This document shows positions 12,194-35,000 of a DNA stretch of 64,000 nt, piece after piece. Every line of letters starts with the position of its first letter. The first letter of the stretch is position 1. A program made the position numbers and the translations under genes. Source of the stretch: Paramacrobiotus metropolitanus (Eukaryota > Tardigrada > Eutardigrada > Parachela > Macrobiotidae); the NCBI RefSeq assembly GCF_019649055.1, contig NW_026570249.1, positions 434,001 through 498,000 of the forward strand, in the 5' to 3' direction. The notes under the pieces are model-generated. The model searched no databases and was not told where the DNA came from. It saw only the letters and a program-made list of their open reading frames with translations.

Positions 12194-15100
12194 TCAGAGC
12201 TTCCATGATTTGAGATCTTCTTGGATAATAATATCTGATGGATTTTTGGCATTTCTCAAACAGGTTTCGATGGCATCCAGTGCGCCATGAACGCGCCTGT
12301 CTACCGCATCCAGATGCTCTTGATTCAGGACAGGATACAGAGGATCGGAGCGCATGGACTCATCTAAAAGATGGCTTAATTTTGGTCCGCGGGTTAGGTC
12401 CAGCAAGCGTTTCAGGGTGGATCGCCGGATAAGACAACATTGTGTTAGAGGTGTCAAGATGGATGGATCGTCGGTTTTCCACTTATTGAAACTGCAAGTT
12501 AAAAGATTTTTTTACAGTTGCTCAGACATCTGTAAATGTCTGCATATTATCAACAAAAAAGGAATGCCAACCGTTTCGGCAGTGAATTTTTAAAGCAAAT
12601 ATCTGTGTAATTAACACGACCTTATTTGAAAAAAAACTCGTACGTAGGAAAAGTGCAACTCTCTACAAAAACTGTAAAATTGGCTCGGAAAATATTGCTG
12701 TCATTATCCTCATAAAAATATTACTTGCACAAATTGGTAAATACACTTTATAATATTAGTATTACAACAATGTTTTACTGTAGCCAGCTAAAATTCATTC
12801 CATTATTTTTTTAAATATGAAATTTTCTTTGTTGTGTATCACACTTAAATACGTAGCATCGATTGTGAATTTGTGACAGTTCACCGCACCTCCGACCATG
12901 ATCCAAATGGATGGGCGAGCTCTCGTTGCCGAACTCGTAAAATGTCTCATAATGATGGCGATCCAGATTATTAGCGATGTAGTCTAATATCGCCATATCC
13001 ATAATGTCCAACATTCTCCGACCGGCATCGTACGGCTCAATCGTCTTAATTAGCAAACAATACGTGTTGTCCATTTCCCAGGGCGCCAGTTTGAGCCGGC
13101 TATATGATCGTCGCCAGGGATGTCGCCAGGTCATGCGCAGTGATGGCCCATCGTCTTCCGGTAAGAAAGCGCTAAAGGAACCCGGTAAGTTCTCCGGTGA
13201 TCCGCATAATCCGTGGCTGGTGTCGCAGTAATATTTACAGGCGCCTGTCAGGCAGATATTGCCGGCCGGGGAGATGTAGAAGGTGTCGCGAAGATTGTCG
13301 TCCGCACGATTACGAACGTCGGTGATCAGATTGACCATGCGACCGGTTACCGGAGGAGCGCGACGGAAACCCAGGACGCTGTAAATCGTTCAAGTGATCA
13401 AGAAACTACAGACTCAGGCCATCCTTACGTTTTCTGACGGAAGTAAATCACGAAATAAATTTTCAGTAAAATATAAAATTAGATAAAATTTATATTGCGT
13501 TGATTTTAACGCTGTTCTCGAAAAAACTATGTAGACCAGATGCTGCTCACTATTTAAGCATATGCTATCTCGTGGATCGTGAGAGACAGCCATTCTGAAT
13601 CTAAGAAACAGAAATAAATGCTTCGTAATACTACTATTAATTAACGATTCTATGCAGCAAATCCATTAATACGTACTGGTACAGTTGTATTGTCTAGTAT
13701 GAGTTTTGTTACAGCCTGTGTATGAACAAATAAATTCCAATACGCACCAGCGTATGCAAATTCTAAAGGTTTGGAGATAAGAAAAAATTAAATAACTACT
13801 GCAATCTGTAATTATGTGAATACACAAACACACGGACTGACGCATTTTAATATATAAATACGAGTACAAGAGATTACTGTTATAATACAGCAGTATTACG
13901 TAGTACGTACATCCATAGCGAACATGATCCTACGTCAACCTTATTAAAGTACGGTAGAATTATTGGGTATAATGTAAACCGAGATAATATTATGGTTAAA
14001 TTTAGTAAATTATTTTAATAAACCTTTCCATATCAAATTATCCGCACATGCCGTCAGGGCTCGGCACCACTTTTCCTTACCGGTCGAGATGGTATGCCGC
14101 AATCTCACTGTAATGTCGTTCGAAATAATTAAAATAGAAATGATTGGGGTTGTCCTCCTGGGTGTTGTTGAGACGTAATGGTTTGAAAAGAGCTTTTCCA
14201 GGACCCTCGAACTCAATAAACAGCTTTAGCTGGGTACCGCCGTCTTTCATTTCTGCAATAAACAGACATATTTTTACGGACGGAATACAATGCGCCTTCC
14301 GTGACAAAAATTGTGTCTCAAATTTAATAGAGTGCCTATTATTTTGTAATGAGGCAGTAAGATTTGATTAATAAGCTTGACCTTGTGCAGAAACACAGGC
14401 TGCACAGAGGTCATCCGTGACTGTATTAAGCAACGAAGGCATTGCAAGTATGTGTTCGTAATAACCTATAATTATTACTGTTACCAGTCGCTTGAATTAA
14501 AATGTTCTTTTATATCCCTTAACGAGTTTAAAAATTATGTATGTAAATCAAATAAATGGATCATCAAGTAGTTTGTGCATGCATAAACAGTGCATGCATT
14601 ATTATGCTGAAACGCGCGTGTAAATTGTCATGGAAGGCTGAGCCAAAGAGTTTGCTTGATTTGTTTACGGAATTAAAATAAAATAATTAAGGTCGCATTA
14701 AAGGTTAACAATTTGTCAGAACCAGTAAATCATGATGCAATGGTGGCATACACCCGCAGTGCGTAAACGTTTAGCCTGAGGTGCGACAGACCGGAAGGCC
14801 ACATCAGCTAACTGGCGGCACTTCCTGTTGATTTGCATGCATTACATGTGCCCCGTATTGTGGGGGTACTTACCGGCTTTCGTAATGGCGGCCGTTTGTA
14901 CATCTTTGAGGACAGCATCAACAACTGCCGGATCCTGATAGAGCTGATAGGGCGTGATGCCAGCATGAAATCTGTCCCATACGGTATTTCCAAATTGACT
15001 GTGAAATGAGGAAGAAAATGTTATTAGAGTGAAAAAGAATGTTATGACAGAAATGGACCATGGGACCCAGCATTAATATGTCACAGTACATTAAGCAGAC

Positions 15101-17327
15101 AGGTTCAGGATTTCCAGCATATTTATTGAAGATTTTCCTTCGGTCTTCATACGATTTACGAAGTCTGTTTTCTATGTGAAATTTCAATAATTTCTTATTA
15201 TTATTCTCACCCTGAGATTCAATTACTGTCCACATTTTTTGGATTGATTTACGATCGTACTGTATTAAAAAAAATGGTTGTGGACAGTATTCTAAACTTA
15301 ACACAAAAATTGAATTACTAATGAATATCAACATGTTCAGATCTGTTAGTGCGCAATCTTCTCACCGAAATTGTTAATCAAAAGCAAACAATTAAGATTC
15401 TGTCAAAACGTTTCGTTGTAATCATGAGAAAAAGTTTTATTTCATAACGATAATATGTCTGCTATTAAAGTGGCAAGAATTTTGTCGTGTTGCAAAGTAG
15501 CTTATGTCTGCTACGGCGAACTTTTATCAAAACCCCACCATATCGCACCATAACAGAACCGGCTGATGTCCAACCGGGGATGCTATTTAATTAGTTCCCA
15601 TGATTAACGCCCTTTGGCGGTAATCAGGCAAGTAATCATGCATCAGGCCGATTATATGTCGGAGATAATCGAGTGGAAATTACAAAAACATTGAGCAAAT
15701 GGCCGATTTTATCGGCATTGAGTGTGTTTTGGGGGGGATTATAGGTGAAGTACATAATGACGCCCAGTGGATCAGTCCAAATGACACCATTAATGTCACC
15801 ATCAGATATCAACAGCAGCCGCCAGGAAGCTGCGGCGCGCATCGCTGACGGGATCGGAGGAAAAAGGGAAGCGTTGGTCACGGCCATGGCGGTATGGGCT
15901 TAATGTACTTGGCGGGGTAAAAGGTCCGGCTTTTACCAATTAAATCCCAACAAACGCGCAAACTGTACCCGAGAGACTGTGTTTTGGCGCTGCCAGTAGT
16001 CGCTGGATTATCGTAATCGCTACGCGACATTCTTCCAGTTCCGCATTATGCACTCACTGTGCGGTTATCCTTTTCTGCATGTGTTGTCAGCGAAGGGCTA
16101 ACATTATGCCTGAATTAAAAATGTTTAAATTTATTCGTTTTGTAACAGAATTAAATTCTCTAATTTTCCGCTTGAGCAGTAGACTTAAATATTAATTTAT
16201 GTAAGCATAAAAATGTTGGAACATGGTTATCGTTCTCCCAAAGTCCGCAGAGAATTTTTCACAAACAGTTCATCATTTTCAAATTTCAGCTCACGAACAC
16301 CATGCGGTATAAGCGCTATTGCACGATCACGCTCGTTTTCGAACACTGGCATATCTACAGACTCTGTACATGCTCATACCACATTTAAACATTTCTCTCA
16401 AGTACATAGTAAGACTATAGTACATAAAACACTGCTGAATTTAAAAAGAAAACGTTGTTAACTTGGCAGTATGTGCAATATACAATCTCCTATACCTAAA
16501 AATGTTAAAAATTCTAGTGCAGTGATCATAATTTTATAAAAAATTATGTTTAGAATTTTGGAGGAATTAAAAAAACTTCACGAAAAAGATATTATCTAGT
16601 AAATATTGTCCTAATATTGGATCCCGCTGGGCTGAACTCTGATTGTTATGCATGTATGGCAACATTACAGCATGAATAAATAATCGGTTATGGTCTGCGT
16701 GAGTGTGTCGGGAACAACTGCGCCTATTTTGGTTAGAAAATTATACCTTCCGTTGCTCTTATACACATCCGCCATGTTCTTGTGAGGAGGAAGCGGCTGA
16801 CGCGGTCGGGCATAGGGACTGTCGCTAACGTTGGCAGTCAAGCGGTAATATCGCCATAACGCTTTGTAATCCTTCCTCTTGCCAGCTTTCCCCACGGCAT
16901 CATCCAGCGGCAGCGCATCAGCCGCCGCTGATATATGTGCTTGACCGGCCGCAGCAGCAGCTGCCGGCTGCTGATCGGCGCCCGCGGCCGGAAGCCGGCC
17001 ATCAGCCGCCACTGGCCGGCGGCCGCCAGCGGAACCGCGCTCCACTTGCGAATTATGATCGGATGAACTGGACCAGCTGGAGGCCGATGGCGCTGGTTTA
17101 CTGCGGGGGCCGCTGATGAAGACCGCTGACTGCTGGACGACATCGGGACACCCCATACTACCACCGCCTGCGCCGCCATCCATCAGTGAACTGCGGAACA
17201 GCACCAATAAATGTAATCCAACACTCAGGCCCAGTAAGACAATTAGGCTGATTTTCACTGCATCTTGATATTTACGCACACCGCCCGCTGTGCGCCGGTC
17301 GAAAATGAAATATTTCGGGCGTGCCAT
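12194..17327 (-). CDS. FAM20C-like secretory-pathway protein kinase
   Basis: Family members act in the Golgi lumen and phosphorylate secreted proteins, FAM20C at S-x-E sites. Five exons join exactly in phase: 16747-17327, 14874-14998, 14081-14252, 12890-13378 and 12194-12491, giving 554 residues. Residues about 25-45 form a type II membrane anchor, followed by a low-complexity stem rich in Ala, Gly and Ser. The kinase region contains [18 protein letters not shown] (ATP-site Lys), [30 protein letters not shown], the Cys-rich segment [39 protein letters not shown], then LDRHHYETF with the catalytic Asp at about residue 431, and HLDHG with the metal-binding Asp at about residue 451. The C-terminus ends with PLTQCC and [17 protein letters not shown]. 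Human FAM20C has LDNGRG where this protein has LDHGRS. All key catalytic residues are present, so it should be active. The 1.7 kb intron 1 contains no recognised gene. Confidence 0.95.
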
Positions 17328-20300
17328 GATGGGAATTCAGTGGAATGCTGAGGATAAATCAACGCGATACAATGCACCGATCCACTGCTGGGCCATGGAT
17401 AATTGTTTCCATAAAGGGGGGAAAATTACATATATATCCCGGTGGATTCCGACTCAAAGCTTATATATTCAATCGTCCATCCGATCCAGGCCGCATCTCA
17501 GCCGAATCGATCCTTAACGAGTATGAGTGAATACATGATTACCGAGTGGTATTAAAATAGACACTTGAACACGGTGTATAAACCCGGGATGAAAATAGCT
17601 AAAGCGTTCTTTTTGGAATGATTTTCTAAAGAGAGCGGATAGAAAGCAATATGCGTATATATGATATATGTACGATATATATGCAACACCCGAAGACTGT
17701 AGCAAGTGCAGGAGACAGAAAAAGGTTTTGCAACAAGTTGGAGCGGTGGAGAAAAACCGAAGCATAGGGCAACTGTTTTAGCAGAAAGAGAGAGATGGCA
17801 ACAACGCGATATGATCGTTTCACGGGATAAACGGTGCCAGAGTGGCGTGTATTATAAGCGTATTTAATGTGGCGTATGGTATGCAAAAATACTTTACCAT
17901 TGCGGCTTAGCGTATGGTCTGTATGCGCCTGTGTGCCCCGCTAGTGAAGTGGCCAATCAGCGGAGTAGTCGTACTCAGCGCGAAAACTGCTTTGCCGTGG
18001 AGAAAAATGCTCATAATGAACTCTTGTCATCATTCCCCCGGTAGAAAATGGATGTTAAGTGAATAACCCGCTTGCGTGCCGTGACGTAATTAATATTGCC
18101 CTAGTGGCAAATAATAACGCATGTCTTACCGCAAAATTTCCATTTTACCGTTTTTATTCAGATACACCGGTGCATTAATATACAGGCGTGCACGACACGG
18201 AATCTCCCATGACAAACATAAATTTGCTACCGAACCTGGAGTCGGTACTCGTATAAAGGTCGCAGAATTATTGCCTGGTTTTCTTAGTAAGTGCCCGAAT
18301 GAAAAAATGGGTAATTTTGTTCCGAAAATTCCAGACTAGTGTACTATTCGTAATCTATGGCATGTTCCATTAATTAAACAAAACACCATTAAATTTTCTC
18401 GACGAATTTTTCAGCCGAAAATAGCGGTGCTTCTTTGTTTACATACCAGATTACCGAGATTACATAGACCAATACATACAGTGTCAATAATAGTATACCA
18501 TGCGAACACATTTTGCATTTCATGGTCAATGTTGTCGCGGCGGTGTGCTGATTTAGCGGGGTTATTGTTAAATGTTAAGAGAAACATCTGATATTTGACC
18601 GGCATTATGCTACACTTTTGATGTCAAAATTCTTCCTAAAGTGCTAGCACCACGAGTGATTTTGTTCTGCTCTGTACAGGACACGCATTATTTATTTTCA
18701 CACTGATGACATCTGACAACAAACTGCAAAATACTGTGCGCTTCAGTTGGCTGAAAAAATAATCAATACGGCAATGATCTACATCTGACGGGGGAAAACG
18801 GCGCAGTATCCGCAGCACTTCTTGAATAATACAAATAATCCCGTCTTTGAGTGTAGACAATAATTCTTAAAATATTAAGGCTCATATTGGGCAAAGGTTA
18901 ATGCGGAATAATGTTTTATTTAATAATGGAGATCATGTGCCGATCACGTCGGCTCTTCCTCGCCTGTAGCCGGCTTATAACTACCGGTTCGTTGACGCGG
19001 TTGGGATATGGTGTGTGTTGATTACAGCGGTTGGTAACATGATCGCCAAGAGAGCTCGCTTGGCCTCTTGAGATAAATCTTGACTTCATCACCTGAGATT
19101 TTAATTAAATCAGACAATGCACGAGCACGGAACCTGCTCCAGTCCACACATCCTAATGAGAGTGACGCGATGCTATTGTGAGCGCCGTATTTGTACGTAT
19201 ACATTGTGCGCTCCACTACCGGGTTGTTCTGAACCGGAAATGCCGTGTTCATCGGTTATAATTATCCTCTCTACATGCGAACAATTCGAAACAATCAGCT
19301 TTGTATAAACGAACACTTGTGACCTATATTAATCATTATATTTTTAAAACCATGGCCATGTAAAGTGACTGGTAACTAGATTTACTTCGTATGCAGAAAA
19401 AAGGAGTTGAATCGCGAATACTAATAGATTTGCGGTAAACTGAATTCCAAGTCGCAAATGAGGATTTTTTAAAGGCATTGTAATTTAATAAATACAAAAT
19501 ACATTACCAATAGATATGCAATTTAGTCTCTAATTTAGTGATAATTAATTTCCACTAAAGTACTGATTTCCAGTTACCGATATTCCCGCTCATATCTGTT
19601 AGTTTACCCCCAAAATAATCGGAAGCTCTTTTCATATTACCCGGCATACAGATTTATTATTTTTACAGCGGACTTTCGATTTCTGCAATCATCAGATGTA
19701 AGTAGTACTCATATTTTCTAAGTATTTACTCGTGTATGGGAACTTGTAACAATGCAAAAAATTCTAGTAAATCACAGTTCAGAAGTGGTTGCATGCCAGA
19801 AATTTTTTAGTTTTACTAAATTAGAAAAAGTACTGTTTATGCGTTGTACAGTTGTACTGTTTATGTTTAAGCTTTGTTTTACGAAAAAAATTAAAAGCCT
19901 TGTTTTATGTTTATTTCCATAAAGCCAGGCTCTTTTCGGAAGACGAGTCAGTTTGTTGTTGGCTGCGTTCAGCCGATCCGGAATTTTATGGAACACTCCA
20001 TATGATCTAGTGCTTGAATGGTTATACTACGCAGTTCGATAGAAACTGCGTGGTTTTTAGCAGGCGCATGTAATAAAGTGGCTACTTCTTTAAGAGCCTC
20101 TTGAGATTAGTGGCAGCGGAAAAAATGTTCAGACAACACGCTCCAGTCATGAACAATTCATGCTGACGATGATTTCCGCTTCCGACAGTGCACTCACTGC
20201 AGTTTAACCTACCGGCAACTTGTATTTGCCAGAAAAACCGCTACTGCACAGGGAAAAAGTGCATCTGACAACTGATATTTTTGTAAACTCATTCTAATGG

Positions 20301-20707
20301 TGTATTTCGAAACGTCAGGGGAGTATTGCATAATATCACATGCAAATGAAAAAATGCATTTACCAAATAATACTCAAAGTTTTTAAATTTCCCACTCATT
20401 CGGAAGCGCCGTAGCTAAGCAGCCTTTGTTCTACAATTTTTTATTCCATATGTTTGCGCCTGGAGAGTTGCTTCTGTGAATTCATTTGTTCATTTTTATA
20501 GAAAACAGGAACATTGTAAAATTAGAAGGCGTCGACTTGTAATTTACTCGTAAAAACAGTTTTACGAATAAATAAAAGATTTTGCCTAAGAAACCTAAGA
20601 AACCAACAGAAAACTAAAAAAGATTTTGTCACTCACAACGCATGTGCAATTTATAAAAGGATCCTAAATATCTCGTACAATCACATAAAAACTGCTTAAG
20701 ATCTACT
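17328..20707. other. Intergenic, 3.4 kb, no confident gene
   Basis: Spacer between the start of the FAM20C-like gene and the stop of TBCD. Minus-strand open stretches at 18411-18605, 18636-18860 and 19022-19252 have no recognisable domains and no convincing splice chain. The one at 19022-19252 (76 codons from ATG) is the best candidate for a small protein, but I see no support beyond its being open. TACTCGTA occurs at 18246-18253 and 20545-20552. A TTTATT near 20447 may be the reverse-strand AATAAA signal of TBCD. Confidence 0.5.
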
Positions 20708-29288
<8,581 letters not shown>

Positions 29289-29800
29289 TTTTATGCTGTA
29301 AACCCAGATCACAGTACAATTTTCAGGCTCTCAAATAGGTTTTACACCATCTTCACAGAAACTGAAACTGGAAACGATACGAGTCGGCTCGTAGAAAATC
29401 TAAAGACAGCTCACAACTACGGTACAAATTACACTGACAAAAAATTTCTTTGCAAGAATTTTTCGTTGCACTTTCTGTGTGACTTTCAGTTTCTGTTTGT
29501 TTATGTTTTTGACGCAGCACAAAAAGTCGAAGCATTCTGTGAACATGGCTGCCTCCTCGAGGTGCCATTTTCGTTGTCGCACCAGCTATGGGTTATTTCC
29601 TGTCTGGCGAGTAGCGTTGGTTTTGCGAAGTATCGCACACACGCTTGTTGTTTTGCTTTTCTTGTTCTTAAATAAGTTAAATCTTGCGGATTTCTCATTG
29701 GATTTGCATTTGCTGAAAATTTGGTAGAGTTTTGAATTTTCTGTTCATGCTTCATAATTTTCGATGTAGGTTTCGTCAACGGGTATAGACTTTTGCGATC
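29289..29800. promoter_or_regulatory. Putative shared divergent promoter of TBCD and the CLCC1-like gene
   Basis: The start codons of TBCD (minus strand, 29288) and the CLCC1-like gene (plus strand, 29801) are separated by 512 bp with no other gene. Both are expected to be broadly expressed, so a bidirectional promoter is likely. No clear TATA box is visible. The short open frames on both strands look non-coding. Confidence 0.5.
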
Positions 29801-32013
29801 ATGAATTTATCTCCTTTCGCACGCGCGTTGTTCCCGCTTGTCTTTATTGACTACGCGTTGTTTCTGGCTTCATGTGCTAAAGTTAGCGACATCCCAAAGC
29901 CTGACGCCAATGATCCGGAATGGAGTGGTTTTTCGGATGAACCAGATATGTCCAACTGGGTGGATCCTCAGCAGATGTATGCAGTGAAACCGAAGAAACC
30001 TGTAGCGCAGGCTGGCAACGAAGGAGCATCGTCGCTTGCGGAGAAATGCCAACCGCTACTGCGTGCTACCACTGCGCAGCAGCAGATCACTTTCCTGCGC
30101 CACATCTTCCGACCCTTCGTATCTACTATCCATGCAGCGGTACTTTATATTCTTCTTTAAGGCATTAAAAATGTCTTATATTTTCGGAAATTAATTTTGG
30201 GTAATGCTATGGCTTTTGCGTTGTAACGATTGTGATTATTTTCGGAAATTAGTGTTTTGCTTGTCGTTAACTTTAAGCGATGTTTTGCGCTGTAAATTTG
30301 CAATTTTTTTTTCGAAATTGATTTTTGCAGTGTTTTGTGATACAGATTAGATTTTGGAAATTGGTGGTTTGAGTAATTAATGTGTACGATTGTAATTTTT
30401 TTCGGAAATTGATATTTTGTTTTGTGCACCATGCAGCAGCCCAACGCGCAGGTGGTGGATGTGATGATGCGCATTCGCAGGGATGAGATGCTGGCGTTTG
30501 AAAGGCTGTTTGAGGCGGAGACGATGTCGGATACCACCAGAGTGCTGGACGCATGGAAGGCCATGATCCGTACCGTTATTGTCGCTAAAGAGCCCACATC
30601 GGTGGAAACGATTGAGAAGTTTATCGGGGTGGAACTGCGATTGATATTGCTGGTATGGAACACGATAACAGTGTAATGGATCTTCTATTACTTTTGCGCT
30701 TTATGTTCATAAGAGTTGATACTGGAATGCTCTTTTTGACCGAATTCAGTTTTCATTAAACCGTAATGTTTTGGCTTAAAAATTTGTAAGCAAGCGTAGA
30801 ATCTTCGAATGCTGCAGCCTGTAAAATGTTTACTAAAAACTTTTTAATTTCAGTTACCGGTATTAGCTGTATTTTTAGTGAATGTCAATACTTTGTCTAC
30901 AGTAGGCGTTTTGGTTTCAGGCCTTACTCATATCGGTTATTCCCGTCTTCATAATTTACGTGGAAGTGAAGTTGCGTTTATCATTGGTCATGTTTCTGAT
31001 GCGGATGCTAAAGTATGGGCTGATTGTCGGCTTTCTTATCAGCGTTCCTTGGACATGGCTGAGATTGTACCAGGTTCATGAATATTTCATAATTAATAGT
31101 TTAGGCTGTGCGCATTGTGTCTTGACTTATACTTTGGGTTTCGTTGGATTCAGGAAAAAGTAGCGGAACAGCAGGCGCGCTTGATGCAGAATGATCAAAT
31201 GCACTGCAAAAAGCTGAACGTGTGGCAGACGCTAGGACGGTTTGTTGCCAGTAAATTATCCATGGCACAGGAAAGTACTCCTTGTGAGAAATATTATCGC
31301 GCCATCAGTGTCCATCCGTATTTGGATGTGCCTTTCACGTCGGTAAGTTCACTAGCTGTTCCCAACTGTCGTCGAATCAGCTCCTACTCCGTGCTACTCT
31401 GTTTAATATGATTCCGGAATGGCACAACGCAAAACGCAATCCATAATATGAGTATCGAATTTACTACCCGTATGGAAAACTGTTGCTTTTACTTTTTCCA
31501 CTCATGCTTTATAAGCCTTACATTAGTTGATTTATTCTGTAGGCTATCGCTATAACGTTTACCCAGTTTATAATGGAACCTTTGAAACTGATTGGAAAAG
31601 GCATCGGAGAGTTCTTTCAAGGATTGCTGGCGCCTCTTCCGTTCTACATGTGGCCAGTGATGATATTGTGTTCCCTTTTAATAATTTTCCTTGTCATTCT
31701 CGTTCGATCCAATTACAAAATTCATCTACCATACTTTTTTGCCCGGATCGAGCCAGGGAATCCACCGCCGTCGGCTCCTGCAATTGTCGATAGAGCGACG
31801 GATGAGTTCTCGCGGATGGCTCTGGAGGAAGATATTGACCGTCCCAGACGTACGAAATCAGCTTTAGCGTCGCACAGTGGACATCGAAAAATTGTATACA
31901 GGACAGCGATGCGCCCAGCGGCTCTCGGATATGGAGCGGCTACGAAACGGTCAAAGAGTGACCAGACCGTCCGGAGACGAGATAACAGTGGCGATTGGGA
32001 AACTATATCTTGA
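29801..32013 (+). CDS. CLCC1-like (chloride channel CLIC-like) membrane protein
   Basis: CLCC1 is an ER and nuclear-envelope membrane protein reported to form an anion channel and to affect ER ion balance. Five exons join in phase 0 throughout: 29801-30139, 30437-30652, 30921-31073, 31154-31342 and 31543-32013, giving 455 residues; human CLCC1 is 551. The N-terminus has a signal-like hydrophobic segment, then NWVDPQQMY matching the conserved WIDP motif. A middle stretch (GVELRLILLALLISVIPVFI) begins the first core membrane segment, followed by MLKYGLIVGFLISVPWTWLR. The best-conserved block is TPCEKYYRAISVHP and FTQFIMEPLKLIGKGIGEFF, then another membrane span (FYMWPVMILCSLLIIFLVIL) and a basic, Ser-rich cytosolic tail. 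The acidic C-terminal region of the human protein is shorter here. A family assignment from several ordered motifs, not a database match. Confidence 0.88.
30140..30436. repeat. Degenerate tandem-repeat intron 1 of the CLCC1-like gene
   Basis: Much of the 297-bp intron is built from imperfect copies of a unit containing TTTTCGGAAATT, visible near 30180, 30239, 30308 (CGAAATTGATTTTTG), 30353 (TTTGGAAATTG) and 30400, at a spacing of about 45-70 bp. Several copies are preceded by CGATTGTGATT or a variant. GT and AG borders are at the ends. Confidence 0.65.
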
Positions 32014-35000
32014 TTGTGTAAGTGTTGAAAATTTTATTCCACTATTTAAGCTAACCAAGTTCGGATACAAGTAGTTTGTAAGCCATGCTCTTTCGTACTA
32101 CGTACTACTACATTTGTAATGATAAGACTTATCTTGCTAGTATGGTGCAGACAAGTACAAAAAAAGCAGGAGCATGGCTAGTATCGATACTTACCAGTTA
32201 GTATAAAATTTCGTTCAGATAGCATTCCTGAAACTTTTCTGTTATTTTATTTCTGTTATTCAGTAGACTAGCAGAAAGAACTGTGAAATGCTGCGTCGAG
32301 GGATTAGCAGAGTAAAAAATTTGTAAAGGTGACATTTTCTTTTCGGTTTTCGTGCATTTTGTGAGCTTAACGAAACAAAATTAATGTACATGTATCGCCT
32401 TGTTCCTGCCCTGTAGAAACTGCATACCTGGATTTCGAGCAGGCAGTTCTCTACCACAAAGCGCATTATGTGATGGTGTACGAAAGATTTCAATTTTGAT
32501 GGTTTTATTGATTATTGGGGTTTTTTGTTAATTTTTGTGCTTTGCTTCTTGCATTTTAACGTAACAACTTAAACAACGGACGATTCAAAGAAGAAAAGGT
32601 TCGGTTCTCCGAAGAAGTAGATTTAGTTAAACGAAAACCAGTGTACACAGTTATGTTAAGTTTAAGCTAAATTTAATTCGTTGTGTTCTCATAATTTGTT
32701 GTGCTTGCAAAAAGTCATAAAGAAGCAGAATTTACCGATCGGCCACGCCGGTGGTGTGTTTTCGGTCAGTACAACCATCTCATCAGAAAAACAGGAAAAC
32801 ACTTTCTACTATTGAAATTAGCTTTAGCAAGCTGAAAACACATTAAGTAAGCGTTGGAGAAGAGAATCAACGCAATGGAACCCATACCTCATTTATAAAA
32901 AATTTTAATTGGAGATTGTCAGGCTTTTATAATGCTATACGGTGCAAGCGGCGAAATTTTTTTCATTAATATCTGGAACCTTTAGGTGTTGGAACGGAAT
33001 GAACCGCGTTTACCTGGTCGGTAGCAGTCATTAAACTGATGCCACATATGCCCGTGATCATATTTTGTCAAAGATGATTAAGGATGACATTCCTAGATTA
33101 TGTAGGGATCGCTAGAAGGACGTCGTTCCCCATTTTGACAGTGCTAATTTCTAAGTCGCAGTTCTGACCATCCAGGGGTTTGGAGAGAACCGCATGATAC
33201 GCATCCCGATTCAGTATTGGATGTTGAAAAGTTTTGACTTGTCACCGATTAGCTAAGAGATGACCTCGATTTTTAAACAAATTTTGTGCGCACGGAAGGA
33301 GACCACGGTAGACGGGTCGGGATGTATTGTGAAGCAGGTGGCGTTCGAGTTTTCTGGTGTAACTTGTCGAAAAACGCTTACTTGTTCGCAATCTTGGGCT
33401 CAAATGATGCAGGAAAGAAATTATAATCATAGTAAAGCTAAATAAAAATTCTAGAGTCATTCGGAAATTTTTAATAAATAAAAAAATTTTTGGTGACAAC
33501 TTGGCGTGGCCGACCTGTAGTATTTTACTCTAACAAAGTCTTTGAAATCATACGTTTTAAAAGTTTATTTAAGAGACTAACAGTGTGAAAAATAATAGGA
33601 ACTCTATGTACGTTGGACAGATATACTCAAAAATGTTGTAAAATGTTTTCCGTTGTGTTTTGGGATAAATTTTATACAAAAGCAACATGTCATTATGTAT
33701 GCCGTTTTCGAGTGTTACATATACTGACTAAATTCCTCTATTGTCCACAGAGTCGTCCAAATATTATGCTTTATTACCCGCACGTTCGTGACGTCACGAC
33801 AATGGCTCCAGCAGTTTTGTGGCCAAAATAAACCAAAGAACAAGAAGTAGCGTGGGTAGCCGCATGTGTGAATATTATGTCTTTCGCCAAGTCATCCGGT
33901 TTCCGGTCCTGACCACTTGTCACTCTCTCTTTCCTAACTGTGATTGCGCCTTTCAACATGATTTTGTATTGACTTGACAAGTAGCGGGGTGATTGTGTAA
34001 AACGCTGTTTTTTTCTTCTATTTTTCGCTCAGCGTTGCACCTGGGCATACAATGGCATCACTTGACTGACAACATTTTTTTACCACTTGTAACCGCCATC
34101 AGAGAGAAACGCTCTCTAATGGACAAACAAATCGTTTGCAACGCTTTCTCACACGTTATTTTGCCGTACCGTTGTGTGCGTGTGTGTCCTGAAACCGGAC
34201 GGCGACGAGCGAGGCGGCTACTGTTAGACTAACCGACGGGGCATGTTTTAATGTTTGATTAGTTGTGTTTTAAATTAAAGCACATGTCTGTTGATTATTC
34301 GTTTGTCCTGGGTAAATAGTTTGTGTAATTTTTCGGGGTGCTTTTACCGTGAAGGCCGGCTTTGGCGCGCTAACCGTTTGGGTTTACACAAACTTTGCCG
34401 TTTGACGAGAGGAGGGCAGACTAATTTATACGCCGCACTGGTTATGCTCACATAACCACGGGATCGGAAATTATCAAACTGATGAGGCATGCGAAGAGAA
34501 ATAATTGGTCGAGCGTTATGTTGTTTTGTACGATTTCGACTGCCGGAATGAACAATTAATTCGGATTGGATTTCACTGCACGCTGGATTTGGTACGGCGC
34601 CAGTTTAGTGTGTCGGAAGTTAGTATTGTAGTTGGATTGTTTTGAAATAATTGTAATGCTGTCGCAGCTGTATGGCTAAATGTTTTGTAGTTACCGGTTC
34701 ACACCCAATGAAGTAAGGTGTTAGATAATTCTGTTTCTAAACTAATACCGAAATCTAGCTCCAGCCACTTTTAGGTATACGAGTCTGCCCGTTGCAACAG
34801 CCGGCAAATTTCGAATGTTTGCTGAATTGTTAGCAACTCAAGATCTGAATTAATTTTTTATATTATTATTATTTGCAAAACTATTTCTTTACATTTGGAG
34901 AAACATGATCCCTTTCAGGTTTCAGGATGCAGCTTTCAGATAACTTGGACGAAATGAAGCACTCTGTATATCTATGAGTTATAGCTGCAGTTTATTGTTA

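Noticed and set aside
18411-19252. Series of minus-strand open stretches that could be exons of an unknown gene
   Set aside because: No consistent splice chain and no recognisable motif; listed only as part of the intergenic entry.
30878-31081. Plus-strand frame starting MNVNTLSTVGVL as an extra CLCC1 exon
   Set aside because: Including it would require a 19-base intron; the acceptor at 30920 gives a contiguous membrane segment that fits the family.
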